Shown here: in pieces, positions 27,701 to 34,958 of the stretch
How positions within the stretch are numbered: position 1 is the stretch's first letter
Layout: each line of letters begins with the position of its first letter
From: Bacteroidota bacterium
GTDB taxonomy: Bacteria > Bacteroidota > Ignavibacteria > Tepidaquicellales > Tepidaquicellaceae
Assembly: GCA_018266875.1 (NCBI GenBank)
Contig: JAFDZR010000003.1
Coordinates: 1 to 64,000 of the forward strand
Direction: 5' to 3'
DNA length: 64,000 bases
The notes under the pieces: model-generated
Databases searched by the model: none
What the model was told of the DNA's origin: nothing
The model's input: the letters and a program-made list of their open reading frames with translations, nothing else
Position numbers and translations under genes: made by a program

Positions 27701-28239
27701 TGGGAATGAACGGACAGGATGGAGAGAACGGAAAAACCGGCAAAGACGGAAGGGGAAATTCACCCGACGGACTGACTCCCGAACAGAGACAGGAAATGCA
27801 GAGGCTCAGTCTCGAACAGCAGCAGATCCAGAAATCCCTTGAAATGCTGAATGAAGAGCTTAAAAGAGAGCAGGAAAGAAGCGGAGAGAAAGTCCTCGGA
27901 AATCTTGATGAAGTCCAAAAGGAAATGCAGGAAATTGTAAAAGAGCTGAGCGAGTATAATGTTGATGATAAGCTGATCGAAAAGCAGAACAGGATACTTT
28001 CAAGAATGCTCGATGCAAGACTTTCCCAAAGAGAAAAAGATTTCGAACCTAAAAGAGAATCCAGACCTGGTGAAAACATTAACAGGTTATCGCCTCCGGA
28101 GATTGTTCTCAGCGGACCGAATTCCTACAATGCTCTGAAAGAGGACTTTCTTAGACTCAATAAAGAAGGTTACTCGGAAGACTATGAATCTCTTATTTCC
28201 AGATATCTGATGGAATTAAAAAAGAACGGAATCAAGTAA
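24718..28239 (+). CDS. Giant DUF4175-like membrane protein with coiled coil and Gly-rich segment
   Basis: A 1173-residue protein. Membrane helices lie at about 34-52, 62-86 and 164-186. An extracytoplasmic part with several beta-sandwich-like segments follows to about residue 520 (for example NEPPKITIIEPSESNYEL and SRISDDYGFSKL). Then comes a long Lys/Glu/Gln/Met-rich coiled coil, about 525-900. A Gly/Lys/Asn-rich, collagen-like stretch at about 940-1020 (GKDGKSGKNGKGNKPG) and a last helical part close the protein. The architecture matches DUF4175/TIGR02302-type proteins, whose function is unknown. It precedes the CBS and AAA genes on the same strand. The Gly-rich part is not repetitive at the DNA level enough to suggest recent expansion. 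Confidence 0.75.
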   Translation: MTNSAGARLIYDSFARKLSEVKKKELLFNISKNLLLTFIFLIALGFILVLSESVFRFGPAVRTILYWGFLSVSVTTVIYFSINYLLHRTGIIGSIDIIKYSRKVGDYFDDIRDKLSNSLSLVSSGSTGESGNTFSEELIFEDIKSIESIAGKKDLSSFINFSSLKKLLLILLSLIVFISAAFLVFPKTLTGSVKRIINHNFSFLDNDMGIKFDVIPGDVEISAGENVIVGVNINSTSGDLKIREIDLFTKQITKDGFEIVPDPVKLTSATENNFTGTIENPMNDLFYYVEYKGIRSDEYKITVSEYPVIKNFKIKVFPPEFTGMPVKTLPENEGNIFCPEGSRIEFELNSNMDLSYAGIEFNAEQKPFETEGSKASGSVTFNESGSYRFILKDRNGGVNRNFKLYTVKVIVNEPPKITIIEPSESNYELKGESDLIIRSRISDDYGFSKLVLGYRKVKLLTGKGSAPEFSYLDIEIKNPKATSLEVPYVWNISSLNLKSGESVEYFTEVTDNTGKSSRSEIKTIQYKALTEVLKESQTMTKELKSEMQNSFDQMEELKKNIEDIKKQFQKNEELGLNEESKKQLENKLDNFQKSLNSSQSKLDENMNELQKNNMLGEKTLEQYMELQKMFNKINTPELQRMLEKLREALKKNNSEELKDALKNFKFDEEAFKKYMEKAMELMKKIENMQKFGELTQKLDDIRKQQEELKKETENSQNSDMNKMNELSQKQQDIKDQTKDFNSELQKLIDEMNKMKDQLSPEDLENIQKQMNKKGVENKMQKSSDELQKSQKSSSEKTQEEIMDDLNSMNEDMKKALSDMMDSQDMNNKLMDKLKEIQKKLEEMSKRQQELKDKTDELEKEDKDEFESNEKEQKQLQGDLSESIDDLMNASKMGMDMSPDLGKELGNAYNKMDKAGKELGEKNKGPASSNQGKAKESLDNASKMLGDMISKMGKDGKSGKNGKGNKPGSGNMGELMGRLGEIIAQQMGMNGKTGKMGMNGQDGENGKTGKDGRGNSPDGLTPEQRQEMQRLSLEQQQIQKSLEMLNEELKREQERSGEKVLGNLDEVQKEMQEIVKELSEYNVDDKLIEKQNRILSRMLDARLSQREKDFEPKRESRPGENINRLSPPEIVLSGPNSYNALKEDFLRLNKEGYSEDYESLISRYLMELKKNGIK

Positions 28240-28676
28240 AAGACATAACAATTCAGATTAAAGTATAATCACATAAAATCGGATCATGCAAAGAAACATT
28301 TCAATAAATTTCCACTTCAGAGACAGTATTTCCTGCCAGTTCACTGACTCACAGACTTTCCCAAAACGCTTTATATGCCTCCAAGATTTTAAGACCTTAA
28401 GATAAAAATATCATTAAAATAATCACCATTGAGACTTAGAGACATTGAAGCGATAGCCATGAAACTCTTTTCGGGCGGAATTACTGTTTGTGAACGCAAT
28501 GATTCCGAAACTCTGTTTCATATACCGACTCCGCAAAGTCTGAAGAGCTCGAGACTCTGCACACAGAAAAAAAATCACTCCATAAAAGGCGGTAATTCAA
28601 TATTAAAGTTAAATGATATTATTGCTTATTGCCGAATTATTGTATATTTTTCAAAAAAACTTACCGGAGGTAAAAA
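28240..28676. other. 437-bp gap without a supported gene
   Basis: Between the DUF4175-like gene and the CBS gene. An 83-codon frame (28429-28680) exists, but it has no family features and overlaps the CBS start. The gap holds an ACCATTGAGACTTAG stretch at 28425-28446, related to the ACCAC..AGACAC repeats, and a hairpin of the CGAGACTCTGC family at 28531-28560. The CBS promoter is expected near the right end. Confidence 0.6.
28531..28560. repeat. GCAGAG..CTCTGC hairpin family, copy 1
   Basis: GCAAAGTCT (28533-28541) pairs with AGACTCTGC (28552-28560) with one mismatch. The loop GAAGAGCTCG is nearly the same as the loop region of the copy at 63696-63729 (CTGAAGAGCACGAGA). Another hairpin of similar design lies at 42931-42962. 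Confidence 0.55.
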
Positions 28677-29114
28677 ATGAAAACTCTAAAAGATCTTATA
28701 AAGGACAGACCTTTACATTTTGTAAAATCGGGAATGATGATCATCGATGTTGCAAAATTCATGGGTCTGCACAATATCGGCGCAGTGCCTGTTCTCGAAC
28801 AGTCCGAAAAACTCAAGCTCACGGGGATTTTCTCAGAGAGGGATCTTGTCAGGAAATGCATTGCAAAGGAAATAGATATTTTCAAAACTCCGGTGGATGA
28901 AGTCATGACAAGGAAAGTGATTGTAATAGAATCTCATGATTCTCCTGAATACTGCCTTCAGATAATGAAGCAGGAAAAGATACGTCATATTCCCGTTATT
29001 GACGGTCAGGACCTGCTCGGGATTATTTCCATGAGAGATCTTATGCTTTACGATATGACTCTTAAGGAAGAAAAAATCGAGATGCTGAATTCATATATTC
29101 AATTCAACGGCTAA
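28677..29114 (+). CDS. CBS-domain protein
   Basis: A 145-residue protein made of two CBS repeats forming one Bateman module (IGAVPVLEQSEKLKLTGIFSERDLVRK in the first, IRHIPVIDGQDLLGIISMRDL in the second). Such modules bind adenine nucleotides and regulate partner proteins. A GGAGGT Shine-Dalgarno at 28666-28671 lies 5 nt before the ATG, one of the few strong ones in the window. It lies between the DUF4175-like gene and the AAA ATPase, which suggests but does not prove a regulatory link. Confidence 0.92.
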   Translation: MKTLKDLIKDRPLHFVKSGMMIIDVAKFMGLHNIGAVPVLEQSEKLKLTGIFSERDLVRKCIAKEIDIFKTPVDEVMTRKVIVIESHDSPEYCLQIMKQEKIRHIPVIDGQDLLGIISMRDLMLYDMTLKEEKIEMLNSYIQFNG

Positions 29115-29169
29115 TCTGAATCTTCATATTAAATGTAAATATAAATTAAACAACAGCAAACTGAACTTA

Positions 29170-30696
29170 ATGAATCATAAAGAAATAAAGACATTCGGTG
29201 AGTTAAAGAAATCCGGATATAAAGTACTGTCAGTAAAAGATGAGATAAGAAATAATCTTATCAGGAAAATCGAGAATAAAGAAACATTTTTCAAAGGCAT
29301 CATAGGATATGACAACAGCGTCATTCCTTCACTGATGAATTCGCTGCTTTCAAAGCATGACATTATTCTGCTTGGTCTGAGAGGACAGGCAAAGACAAAG
29401 ATTGCAAGAATGATACCTGAGCTAATGGATGAATACATTCCCATAGTGAAAGGTTCTGAGATAAATGACAACCCGTTCCATCCAATCTCTAAGTATTCCG
29501 TCGATATAATCGAAGCTCAGGGTGACGATGCCGAAATAGAGTGGATACACAGGGATCAGAGATACAGTGAAAAGCTTGCGACTCCCGATGTTAACATTGC
29601 CGATCTGATCGGCGACATTGATCCTATCAAAGCCGCAAATCAGCGGCTGCATTATTCACATGAAGGAGCAATTCATTTCGGGATTATTCCGAGAACCAAC
29701 AGAGGCGTTTTTGTAATAAACGAACTTCCCGATCTTCAGCCGAGAATTCAGGTGGGACTTCTGAATATTCTTCAGGAAAAGGACATTCAGATCAGAGGAT
29801 TCAATATCAGGATACCTCTTGATATCCTGATGGTCTTCACTGCCAATCCGGAAGATTATACAAACCGCGGCAACATCATAACCCCGCTCAAGGACAGAAT
29901 AGATTCCCAGATCATCACGCATTATCCAAAAGCGCTTGAGGACGGAATAAAAATCACAGAGACAAATTCCTGGACAGAAAGAGATGTAAAAAAGAAAATT
30001 CATATTCCGTATTATTTCAGGGAAATAATTGAAATGACAGCAATGCAGGCCAGGTCAAGCGAATTCGTGGATCAGAAATCCGGTGTCAGCGCCAGACTTA
30101 CGATCTCCTCAATGGAAAATCTTATAAGCAATGCAGAGCGCAGATCAATATTCAACAATGAAGACATTATAATGCCGAGGATGTGCGATGTGCTTTCTAT
30201 TCTTCCGGGTATAACAGGTAAAGTTGAACTTGTATTTGAAGGGGAGCAGGAAGGCTCGCTGAAAGTAGCAAAAGCCCTGATCTCAAAATCCGTAAGGGAG
30301 ATCTTCAAAAAATATTTTCCGGATCCGCTGCAGAGGGTAAAAAAGAAAGCGCAGGAAAAACCTGTAAAAGATCCCTATGCCGAGATAACGGACTGGTTTC
30401 AGTTCGGAGGTAAAGTCAGCATTAAAGACGATATGAATTTCAAAGAATATTTCGCCGAGTTAAAGAAAGTGGATGGACTTGAATCTTTTGTCAGAAAATT
30501 CCCGCAGTATTTTGAAAACGATTTTGAACTTGCATCCCTGATGGAATTTGTTCTGGACGGACTGCATCAGAATTCAAAGATAGCAAAGGATGAAATTGAT
30601 TCTGTAATAATGTATAAAGATATGGTCGTAAGCATGTTCTCCGGAAGACAGGGTGAATCTGATTTCGGCGGTTACGACGAAGAATACTTTAACTAA
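29170..30696 (+). CDS. MoxR/ChlI-type AAA ATPase
   Basis: A 508-residue AAA+ protein. Walker A is GLRGQAKTKIAR, with the AKT ending usual for MoxR relatives. Walker B reads GVFVINELPDL, with Asn in place of the usual Asp before Glu, which I recall as typical of this subfamily. Sensor and arginine-finger regions follow (FTANPEDYTNRG, PLKDRIDSQI). A 150-residue C-terminal helical part is specific to the subfamily. Such ATPases usually work with a von Willebrand-factor-A protein as a chaperone pair, but no VWA gene follows; a strong terminator does. Confidence 0.87.
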   Translation: MNHKEIKTFGELKKSGYKVLSVKDEIRNNLIRKIENKETFFKGIIGYDNSVIPSLMNSLLSKHDIILLGLRGQAKTKIARMIPELMDEYIPIVKGSEINDNPFHPISKYSVDIIEAQGDDAEIEWIHRDQRYSEKLATPDVNIADLIGDIDPIKAANQRLHYSHEGAIHFGIIPRTNRGVFVINELPDLQPRIQVGLLNILQEKDIQIRGFNIRIPLDILMVFTANPEDYTNRGNIITPLKDRIDSQIITHYPKALEDGIKITETNSWTERDVKKKIHIPYYFREIIEMTAMQARSSEFVDQKSGVSARLTISSMENLISNAERRSIFNNEDIIMPRMCDVLSILPGITGKVELVFEGEQEGSLKVAKALISKSVREIFKKYFPDPLQRVKKKAQEKPVKDPYAEITDWFQFGGKVSIKDDMNFKEYFAELKKVDGLESFVRKFPQYFENDFELASLMEFVLDGLHQNSKIAKDEIDSVIMYKDMVVSMFSGRQGESDFGGYDEEYFN

Positions 30697-30725
30697 GTTA
30701 CTCCGTAACTGAAATAATTTTTAAA

Positions 30726-30767
30726 AAAATTCCGTTAAGAAAAAACATATTATCTTAACGGAATTTT
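30726..30767. terminator. Bidirectional intrinsic terminator after the AAA ATPase gene
   Basis: AAAATTCCGTTAAGA (30726-30740) pairs perfectly over 15 bp with TCTTAACGGAATTTT (30753-30767), followed by GTTTTAT. It separates the plus-strand ATPase gene from the convergent ccm genes. Confidence 0.88.
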
Positions 30768-30803
30768 GTTTTATATTCTGAGAAATTCTCAAATACGGTA
30801 AAA

Positions 30804-30938
30804 TTATTTTTCTTCCAGTTTTTTTATTTTTTTGTCCAGACTCCTTAAATATCCGAAAATACCGACCCAGATTATCAGCACTATCAGCAGGACAATATAA
30901 AGAGAGTTTGTTTCAAGAAAATCATATAATGATGACAT
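30804..30938 (-). CDS. ccmD: CcmD-like small membrane protein
   Basis: A 44-residue frame, short but with the exact CcmD layout: a short polar N-terminus (MSSLYDFLETN), one hydrophobic helix (YIVLLIVLIIWVGIFGYL) and a Lys/Glu-rich cytoplasmic tail (DKKIKKLEEK). It follows ccmC with a 4-nt gap, which is the normal place for ccmD in system I cytochrome c maturation loci. CcmD holds haem-loaded CcmE at the CcmABC exporter. The call rests on layout and position because the family has little sequence conservation. Confidence 0.78.
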   Translation of the reverse strand: MSSLYDFLETNSLYIVLLIVLIIWVGIFGYLRSLDKKIKKLEEK

Positions 30939-30942
30939 AGTT

Positions 30943-31605
30943 TTAATCTGTTAAGCTTAATTTTTTATAATTGAGTTTTTCGGCGCGTATTTTAAGGTCC
31001 AGCATCCATAGATACAGCATTGTAAATCCAACCAGTGCCGAAAGAAATACAGTCAGCATTGAAGAGTCCATATTAATCTTCCCCTGTGTATTCAGTATCG
31101 GATCGGGATGAAGACTTTCAACAATCCTCGGCATAATGAAAACAAAAAAAGGGACTGTGACAGCTGCAATTATCGAATAGACCGAAGAAAGTTTTGCGCG
31201 CTGATCTTCGGATTCAATTGCTGACCTGAGAGCAAAATAAGCTCCGTAGATCAGAAGCAGAATGAATATCGAAGTCTGTCTCGGATCCCAGTTCCAGAAG
31301 GATCCCCAGCTGAACTTAGCCCAGAGGGAACCGGTAGCAGTGGCGAGTATGCAGAATAAAAATCCAAGCTGAGCGCTGGAATATGATTTGATATCATAAT
31401 TATGATCACGGGTTTTCAGATACCTGATGGAATACCACATTGACATAAAGAACGCAAGTACTGATATCCATGACATCGGAACGTGGAAGTAAAGAACTCT
31501 CGCCTTGTCTCCGAGCGCGGGAATATCAGGAATAGGCAGCGCCAGCCCGAGGATTATAACTGCAGAAATGATAACAAATATTGCGTACGTGATAAAGTTT
31601 TTCAT
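30943..31605 (-). CDS. ccmC: Haem exporter permease CcmC
   Basis: A 220-residue, six-span protein of the haem-handling family. It carries the tryptophan-rich WGSFWNWDPRQT signature and flanking His residues (HVPMSW near the N-terminus and SLHPDP later) that hold haem. CcmC passes haem to the chaperone CcmE for cytochrome c maturation. It lies between ccmB (upstream, 104-bp gap) and the small ccmD-like gene. No ccmE, ccmF or ccmH is in the window. Confidence 0.93.
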   Translation of the reverse strand: MKNFITYAIFVIISAVIILGLALPIPDIPALGDKARVLYFHVPMSWISVLAFFMSMWYSIRYLKTRDHNYDIKSYSSAQLGFLFCILATATGSLWAKFSWGSFWNWDPRQTSIFILLLIYGAYFALRSAIESEDQRAKLSSVYSIIAAVTVPFFVFIMPRIVESLHPDPILNTQGKINMDSSMLTVFLSALVGFTMLYLWMLDLKIRAEKLNYKKLSLTD

Positions 31606-31709
31606 GATATTATATTTTCCCTGATCCTGATATTATCAGATCAGACTCTGAAAAAATTTTCTAATGAATTTCCTTAAATTTAAAGTTATAAAAGATTCTA
31701 TTCAATTAA

Positions 31710-32375
31710 CTAATCTTCCCATACATATTTAAAAAGCATAAGCGAAGCGACAGTTACTACTATAAAATATGAAAGAAGAATCTGTATCTCTCCGAGCAGT
31801 TTGCCGGTTTCAACTCCAACGCTTGCCAGTTTGGTTGCATTAATTACCGTGATCAGCAGCGGCAGTAGCACGGGAAAAGACAGAACGGGATAGAGTGTTC
31901 CTTTTGAATTTGCCTTGGAAATTATTGCCGCAATGATCGTCGAAGCCGATACAAGACCCAGATTCCCGAATACGATCACGATCATAAATCCCGAAAAATT
32001 TTTAATTTCGTAATCAGTAATTATAACAAAAAGAAACAGGATCAGCAGATTAAGCGAGAATGTCAGTATCAGATTGAAAAATAATTTTCCGAGAATAACG
32101 CTGTTAGATCCGGTAGATAATTTCAGCGAAAATGAAGTTTCCTTTTCCTCCTCCTTTACAAATGTTCTGGAAAGTCCGCTGACAGAAGTGAAGAATATTG
32201 CAATCCAGAGCAGTCCCGTAAGTATCTCATTGTCAACTTTCTCGTCCCCTATTGCAAACCTTATGATTGAAATGATCACAAGTACAAACATAAGAAGAGA
32301 ATTTATTACATACCTAGTCCTTAACTCAGAGCTGAGATCTTTTTTAAAAACTAGATATGAATTTTTTAAAAGCAT
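31710..32375 (-). CDS. ccmB: Haem exporter permease CcmB
   Basis: A 221-residue protein with six membrane helices. The N-terminal segment FKKDLSSELRTRYVINSLLMF and the cytoplasmic loop EEKETSFSLKLS are characteristic of CcmB, as is LFFNLILTFSLNLLILFLF. It forms the membrane part of the CcmAB ABC transporter that releases haem-loaded CcmE. Its start lies 5 nt downstream of the ccmA stop. Confidence 0.9.
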   Translation of the reverse strand: MLLKNSYLVFKKDLSSELRTRYVINSLLMFVLVIISIIRFAIGDEKVDNEILTGLLWIAIFFTSVSGLSRTFVKEEEKETSFSLKLSTGSNSVILGKLFFNLILTFSLNLLILFLFVIITDYEIKNFSGFMIVIVFGNLGLVSASTIIAAIISKANSKGTLYPVLSFPVLLPLLITVINATKLASVGVETGKLLGEIQILLSYFIVVTVASLMLFKYVWED

Positions 32376-32380
32376 TTTAG

Positions 32381-33016
32381 TTACTTGTAATCTTCAATAT
32401 TTAAACTGTCTGAGCAAAGCTCAATGTCATCGGCATCATTTGTTGCAACTATGAGAATCCCGTTTTCCCTGTGCGATTCAGCAGTTTCATAAACAATTTT
32501 TATACCTTCGGAGTCAAGATTTGTCCTGGGTTCATCCATGAAGAGAATCTTCGGTTCATTTATCACAGCAAAGATAAGTTTAAGTTTCTGTTTCATTCCG
32601 GAGGAATAATTTTTTACAGGTTCGTTTCTTTTTTCATAGAGTCCCACTTTGTTAAGATAAGAATTTATTCTGTCTTTTGAGTCTGAACCGTTTTCATCCC
32701 TTAGACCGCAGAAGAATTCAAGATTTTCAACCGCCGATAATTCATCATAAAGGTTAAGATAAGGAGATATCAGCCCAATCTTTGAATACCACTTGCCTCG
32801 TTCAACTTTTACATTATTTTCTTTTAAAAACAGATCTCCCCTGTTTGCCGAAATAAGACCTGCAAGAATTTTTATTAGAGTTGATTTACCCGAGCCGTTT
32901 CTTCCCAGAACAGTAAGCGAATCACCTCCGGCAAGTTTTAAAGAAAGGTTTTTGAAAATAACTTTCCCTGAGTAGGTCTTTGAAATGTTTTCCGAGATCA
33001 ACTCAATACTGTTCAT
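32381..33016 (-). CDS. ccmA: Haem exporter ATP-binding protein CcmA
   Basis: A 211-residue ABC ATPase. Walker A is LGRNGSGKST, the ABC signature is YSSGMKQKL, and Walker B is ILFMDEP, followed by RTNLDSEG as D-loop. The pairing with ccmB directly downstream identifies it as CcmA. First gene of the ccmABCD cluster; the thioesterase gene ends 20 bp upstream, so read-through is possible. Confidence 0.9.
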   Translation of the reverse strand: MNSIELISENISKTYSGKVIFKNLSLKLAGGDSLTVLGRNGSGKSTLIKILAGLISANRGDLFLKENNVKVERGKWYSKIGLISPYLNLYDELSAVENLEFFCGLRDENGSDSKDRINSYLNKVGLYEKRNEPVKNYSSGMKQKLKLIFAVINEPKILFMDEPRTNLDSEGIKIVYETAESHRENGILIVATNDADDIELCSDSLNIEDYK

Positions 33017-33035
33017 ATTCAGAGAAAGATGGGAA

Positions 33036-33518
33036 TTAATGATTAATTATGCCGTGCTTTTCGGTTAATCTCTGATTCCTTCTTATCAGAGCCTGTTCAT
33101 ATCTTCTTATTTCATCGGGAGTTTCCGGAATTATTTCACTTGCCCTGACAGGTTTTTTGGTTTTATTATCAATACTGACAAATGTGAGATAAGCGCTGTT
33201 TGAATGCGTAATGTTTCCTGTGGCAATTTCCTCGATCTCCACTCTGACTCCGACTTCCATCGATGTATTGAAAGCTCTGTTGACTGAAGCTTTCAACCTT
33301 ATTATATCTCCGAGCTTTATCGGATGGTGAAATACCAGATTATCCACTGCAGCGGTAACAGCAACCGTATTGCAGTGTCTCGCTGCGGAGAGAGCTCCGG
33401 CAATATCGATCCAGTGCATCAGTCTTCCTCCGAGAAGATTTCCGAGTATATTCGTATCATTGGGCAGAACAAGTTCGATCATTTCAACCTGTGACCGCTT
33501 GACCGTTTTATCATTCAT
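33036..33518 (-). CDS. Acyl-CoA thioesterase (hotdog fold, YciA/BACH type)
   Basis: A 160-residue single hotdog domain: NDTNILGNLLGGRLMHWIDIAGALSAARH holds the catalytic Asn/Asp region, and NLVFHHPIKLGDIIRLKASVNRAFNTSMEVGVRVE is the second half. It hydrolyses acyl-CoA thioesters; chain length preference is not evident. The gene abuts bamD (33519), whose stop touches its start. Confidence 0.87.
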   Translation of the reverse strand: MNDKTVKRSQVEMIELVLPNDTNILGNLLGGRLMHWIDIAGALSAARHCNTVAVTAAVDNLVFHHPIKLGDIIRLKASVNRAFNTSMEVGVRVEIEEIATGNITHSNSAYLTFVSIDNKTKKPVRASEIIPETPDEIRRYEQALIRRNQRLTEKHGIINH

Positions 33519-34274
33519 TTAAGATGGTATTTTATTTTTTAAGGAAATCACTTTCGGAGCATATTCGCTTGAAGAAAATATATCCTGAAATCTCTGTATT
33601 TCCTTTTTTGCCTCTTCGTATTTCTTTTTTATGATCAGCACCTGGATCTTTCCGTAAAGTGCGTCATCGGCATATTTTGAATCAAAATATTCGTCAAGAA
33701 TATCATTATAATAAACCAGCGCTGCTTTATAATTATCAAGATTAAAATACAGCTCTGCGCTTTTCAGGGTTTTGTATGCAAGCTTGTCTTTCAGTTCCGC
33801 TATCTTTCTGTCCGCCTCCGCAGCTTTTTTGCTTGCCGGATAAAGATCCAGAAAGTTCTGAAATTCATTTATCGCATATTTAGTATAAGTCTGATCCAGA
33901 TTATAAGGAGGCGAAAGCTGATAATAACACATAGCCATTCTGTATCTTGATGTTTCCGCAAATTTACTGTTGGGATAATTTTTCACAAGAGTTTCGAATT
34001 CATATATCGCAAGTATATATTCCTCTCTTTTGTAATAACTCATTCCAAGATAGTAAACGCTTTTGTCAATAATTGAAGAACCGGAAAATTTGAGTTTGAT
34101 CAGATTGAAATCATCAATTGCATCCAGATAATCCTGTTTATCATAATTTGTTTTGGCAATGTAATACGCTTTTTCAGGATCATCAGTATTGATGTTATTT
34201 TTGTCTGCCGAACTGCAGGAGAATAATACTGCCGAGGCAAGTATTATCATTAGCGGAAAAATTCTATTTTTCAA
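33519..34274 (-). CDS. bamD: Outer-membrane assembly lipoprotein BamD
   Basis: A 251-residue TPR lipoprotein that works with BamA in outer-membrane protein insertion. The signal peptide ends VLFSC (lipobox). Five TPR-like repeats follow: AYYIAKTNYDKQDYLDAIDDF, YLGMSYYKREEYILAIYEFETLV and similar. Its size and repeat layout match BamD/ComL. A small secreted protein gene lies upstream after 61 bp. Confidence 0.88.
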   Translation of the reverse strand: MKNRIFPLMIILASAVLFSCSSADKNNINTDDPEKAYYIAKTNYDKQDYLDAIDDFNLIKLKFSGSSIIDKSVYYLGMSYYKREEYILAIYEFETLVKNYPNSKFAETSRYRMAMCYYQLSPPYNLDQTYTKYAINEFQNFLDLYPASKKAAEADRKIAELKDKLAYKTLKSAELYFNLDNYKAALVYYNDILDEYFDSKYADDALYGKIQVLIIKKKYEEAKKEIQRFQDIFSSSEYAPKVISLKNKIPS

Positions 34275-34335
34275 TAATAAATATTAATAATTTAAACTGC
34301 CTATTAAAGAAACATATATGCAGTTTTAAAAATTT

Positions 34336-34956
34336 TCAGTTGCTTCTTATTGCAAAGAAAAGAATTATTGCAGCAGCTGAAACTGTAACTATGATCGCAG
34401 GGAAAAGATAATTTTCTATGCCTGATTCAACCGGCAGAATGCCCTGCGTAAATCCGAACCTTTTGTCTTCAATCTGATTGATTTTCTCAGGATCAATACT
34501 GTCTTTTACTTTTCTTTCTATTTTTTCATTAAAAAGAGAAATTCCCTTTTTCCGGTCAAAGATCTCGTAGTCAAATGACAGGCGTATTTCCCTGCTGAAT
34601 AATTTGTTTCCGGTGAAATCAGTTTTTGATAAGACCCTGTAAACTGGTTTTATGGATATGTTGCTGAAATTAATTCTGTAATCTACAGTATCGAATTTCT
34701 CATTAATGATAAATTTATATTTACCGAAATTTTGTCTGAACATATCCAGGAAGTAAACAGATTCCGGAGTCTTCTGACTTATTTCAATTTCATAAAATTT
34801 ATCGATGCCGAGAACGGTGATTTTATTTCCAACAGGCTCAAATCCCTCTGAGAGAAGTTCGTCAATTAGATAAAGATTTGACTGATTTTCCTGACAGAAA
34901 CAAACACCTCCTGATATAATATAAAAAACAATGATCAGGAGGAAGTTGATTTTCAT
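34336..34956 (-). CDS. Secreted protein with a C-terminal membrane helix, unknown
   Basis: A 206-residue protein. A signal peptide (hydrophobic residues 4-20, then CFCQENQ) is followed by about 150 residues of beta-rich, charged sequence, and a hydrophobic helix at about 181-200 ends it (FPAIIVTVSAAAIILFFAI). The topology is therefore periplasmic domain plus membrane anchor. No known motif was found. It lies between gdhA and bamD on the same strand, with a 2-bp gap to gdhA. Confidence 0.65.
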   Translation of the reverse strand: MKINFLLIIVFYIISGGVCFCQENQSNLYLIDELLSEGFEPVGNKITVLGIDKFYEIEISQKTPESVYFLDMFRQNFGKYKFIINEKFDTVDYRINFSNISIKPVYRVLSKTDFTGNKLFSREIRLSFDYEIFDRKKGISLFNEKIERKVKDSIDPEKINQIEDKRFGFTQGILPVESGIENYLFPAIIVTVSAAAIILFFAIRSN

Positions 34957-34958
34957 TA

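Noticed and set aside
27075-28079. Two long Ser/Pro-rich frames antisense to the DUF4175-like gene
   Set aside because: Long open frames opposite Lys/Glu/Gln-rich coiled coils are expected from codon bias; they have no start signals or domains.
28429-28680. 83-codon frame upstream of the CBS gene
   Set aside because: It runs through a repeat hairpin, has no recognisable features and overlaps the strong ribosome binding site and start of the CBS gene.
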